The notes under the pieces: generated by a model
What the model was told of the DNA's origin: nothing
The model's database searches: none
The model's input: only the letters and a program-made list of their open reading frames with translations
Shown here: positions 62,453-64,000 of the stretch, in pieces
How the letters are laid out: the number at the start of each line of letters is the position of its first letter
How positions within the stretch are numbered: the first letter of the stretch is position 1
Made by a program: the position numbers and the translations under genes
Assembly (NCBI RefSeq): GCF_000187245.1
Contig: NC_027863.1
Coordinates: 1 to 64,000 of the forward strand
Source: Ogataea parapolymorpha DL-1
Taxonomy: Eukaryota; Ascomycota; Pichiomycetes; Pichiales; Pichiaceae
DNA length: 64,000 bases
Direction: 5' to 3'

Positions 62453-63436
62453 ATGGCATCCTCTATCCCTGGGCCGGTGCCTTTGCCAGCATCGCAATAT
62501 GATCTCTCCACATACATGGGAAGAGTCAAGCACTGCGCTGGAATTTCGGATCCGACAATGCTGCTCAACACCTCCAAAGACATTGAGGAGGCTAAACGAC
62601 TCGTCTGGGACTACAAGAACGGAGTCATTCCTCAAATGACGCCGGAGCTCTGGCGTGCAAAGCGGATCCTCGACTCTTCCATCCACCCGGACACCGGAGA
62701 AACGGTCCTCCTGCCTTTCAGAATGTCCTCGTGCGTTTTGTCAAACCTGGTGGTCACTGCGGGCATGCTAACTCCAGGTCTGGGCAACGCAGGAACGCTG
62801 TTCTGGCAGATCGCAAACCAGTCGCTGAATGTGGCGATCAACACCGCAAATGCCAACAAGTCGCACCCACTGACCACCAAACAGCTTGTCACAAACTACT
62901 TCTTGGCCGTCGGAGCCTCCTGTGGTGTAGCTCTGGGCCTGAATTCTATTGTTCCCCGGCTGAAAAACGTTTCTGCCAACACTCGACTCATTCTCGGCCG
63001 TTTGGTGCCATTTGCTGCCGTTGTTTCTGCAGGTATCGTCAACGTGTTCCTCATGAGGAGTGAAGAGATCAAAAAGGGCATTTCCGTCTTCGACAAGGAC
63101 GGAAACGAGCTGGGAACGTCTAAACGTGCGGCTGTGCAGGCTGTCGGCGAGACTGCCGCTTCGCGGGTGATCAACGCCACGCCGATCATGGTCATCCCTC
63201 CTTTGTTGCTTGTTCGCATGCAAAAAACCATTCTGAAGGGTAAGGGCCCTGCAATCCAGAACCTAGCTAATATTGGTCTCATCACCGCCACCTCGTTCCT
63301 GGTGCTCCCTTTTGCCCTGGCAGTTTTCCCTCAACGCCGCGAGGTCAGCGTGAGCCAGCTGGAAGACAAATTCCACGGCCTGAAAAACAAAAACGGCGAG
63401 GAAATCAAGACTGTCCAGTTCAACAGGGGCATTTGA
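62453..63436 (+). CDS. FSF1: Sideroflexin family mitochondrial carrier
   Basis: A 327-residue sideroflexin (Mtc family), an inner-membrane protein with about five helices. Human SFXN1 transports serine into mitochondria; yeast Fsf1 is the single homologue. The family-defining segments HPDTGE, FRMSSCVLSNLVVTAGML, NQSLNVAINTANAN and the C-terminal ALAVFPQRREVSVSQLE are all present. The length is the same as S. cerevisiae Fsf1 (327). Divergent from the chitin synthase across about 110 bp. Confidence 0.96.
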   Translation: MASSIPGPVPLPASQYDLSTYMGRVKHCAGISDPTMLLNTSKDIEEAKRLVWDYKNGVIPQMTPELWRAKRILDSSIHPDTGETVLLPFRMSSCVLSNLVVTAGMLTPGLGNAGTLFWQIANQSLNVAINTANANKSHPLTTKQLVTNYFLAVGASCGVALGLNSIVPRLKNVSANTRLILGRLVPFAAVVSAGIVNVFLMRSEEIKKGISVFDKDGNELGTSKRAAVQAVGETAASRVINATPIMVIPPLLLVRMQKTILKGKGPAIQNLANIGLITATSFLVLPFALAVFPQRREVSVSQLEDKFHGLKNKNGEEIKTVQFNRGI

Positions 63437-63531
63437 TAGATTGTGTATAGCAGATGTATTTTTCAAGCGAAATAATTTTAGTCAGATCTGATTTATTTCC
63501 TGCATATTATTTATTTATCTTTATTTATTTT

Positions 63532-64000
63532 ATGACAGTCACCTCAGTGATAGACAAAATTGCCCCGCTCGTACGCCAAAAAGACAGCAACCTTGCGCTG
63601 GAGCGCTTGCAAAAAATTGCATTAGAGGTGGCTCCCGTGATGCGCTCATTCGGATTCAAAGTCGGTACGCTATGTGAGTTTTTCCCCCAAAATCCCCAGC
63701 TTCTAGGTCTGAACGTGAACTTCGGCCTGAAAATATGTCTCCGACTGCGGTACCCGCACGCAAAAGACCGGTTTCTGCCTCTAGACGACGTGATTGAGAC
63801 GATGCTGCACGAACTCAGCCACAACAAGTACGGCCCGCATGATAACAATTTCTACCGACTACTGGACCAGCTGCGCGAGAAGTACTACTCTATCAAGCGA
63901 AACGGGGCCCTAAAAGAGACAGGGTACGTAGCTGAAAGCCAGGTCTTAGGGGGCCGCAAAAACGGGCTGATCAGAGAAATGCGACTGAAAAAGCTCGGAC
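63532..64000 (+). CDS. WSS1: DNA-protein crosslink metalloprotease Wss1 (5' part)
   Basis: The first 156 residues of a WLM-domain metalloprotease, cut by the window end. Wss1 degrades proteins crosslinked to DNA, with SUMO and Cdc48 interactions. The zinc site is fully visible: H93, E94 and H97 in MLHELSHNKYGPH, with the third ligand H103. LNVNFGLKICLRLR upstream is family-typical. The SUMO-interaction and Cdc48-binding motifs expected in the C-terminus lie outside the window. The start is the ATG at 63532, first in frame after a 95-bp A/T-rich spacer. Confidence 0.95.
   Translation, partial: MTVTSVIDKIAPLVRQKDSNLALERLQKIALEVAPVMRSFGFKVGTLCEFFPQNPQLLGLNVNFGLKICLRLRYPHAKDRFLPLDDVIETMLHELSHNKYGPHDNNFYRLLDQLREKYYSIKRNGALKETGYVAESQVLGGRKNGLIREMRLKKLG

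Noticed and set aside
62343..62459. Upstream ATG at 62459 adding 39 residues to the chitin synthase
   Set aside because: It overlaps the start of divergent FSF1 and fills the only promoter space; the ATG at 62342 gives a family-like N-terminus.

Overview
The window looks like nuclear DNA of a budding yeast (Saccharomycotina). Genes are intronless and tightly packed on both strands. It contains recognisable yeast genes (SRP1, DUG3, TIM22, FSF1, WSS1, OXP1, CDD1), many fungal Zn2Cys6 regulators, and Dal5-type transporters. A methylotrophic or Pichiaceae-type yeast such as Ogataea is plausible from the style of the genes, but that is inference; no species marker was proven. I saw no tRNA, rRNA, transposon, CRISPR array or telomere repeat by eye. 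Coordinates start at the first credible ATG and include the stop codon. In-frame TTG or GTG extensions were trimmed for several genes.

Region 1 (about 0.3-53.3 kb) is an accessory block devoted to nutrient uptake and catabolism. It holds six Zn2Cys6 transcription factors and nine transporters: four Dal5/ACS-type MFS, one SVOP/phosphate-type MFS, one sugar-type MFS, one DHA2 drug-type MFS, and two amino-acid/GABA permeases. It also holds many flavin or iron oxygenases and oxidases (DUF1479 dioxygenase-like protein, 2OG-Fe(II) oxygenase, D-amino-acid oxidase, two aromatic-type FAD monooxygenases, a PuuB-like amine oxidase, a fructosyl-amino-acid/sarcosine oxidase-like protein). Hydrolases are a phytase/acid phosphatase, type-B carboxylesterase, HSL-like alpha/beta hydrolase, M20 peptidase-like protein, amidase, 5-oxoprolinase and cytidine deaminase. 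A RidA-type imine deaminase is also present. Typically an enzyme, a transporter and a regulator lie side by side around a short shared promoter, as expected for pathway-specific nitrogen or carbon scavenging modules. GATAA motifs are common in these promoters, and I found none in the core-gene promoters to the right. A 2.4 kb stretch (5318-7730) lacks a convincing gene.

Region 2 (about 53.5-64 kb) is a core housekeeping block: importin alpha SRP1, a mitochondrial membrane protein of unknown function, DTD1, a universal-stress-domain protein, DUG3, TIM22, a division-1 chitin synthase, FSF1 and the 5' part of WSS1.

The most interesting points are: a RidA protein with a perfect C-terminal SKL peroxisomal signal, close to several imine-producing flavin oxidases; a regulator with two tandem Zn2Cys6 clusters flanking an AT-hook-like segment; an M20 protein in which three of the usual five metal ligands appear substituted; a recurring CCGATAA composite promoter motif; and convergent gene pairs that abut or share stop codons.
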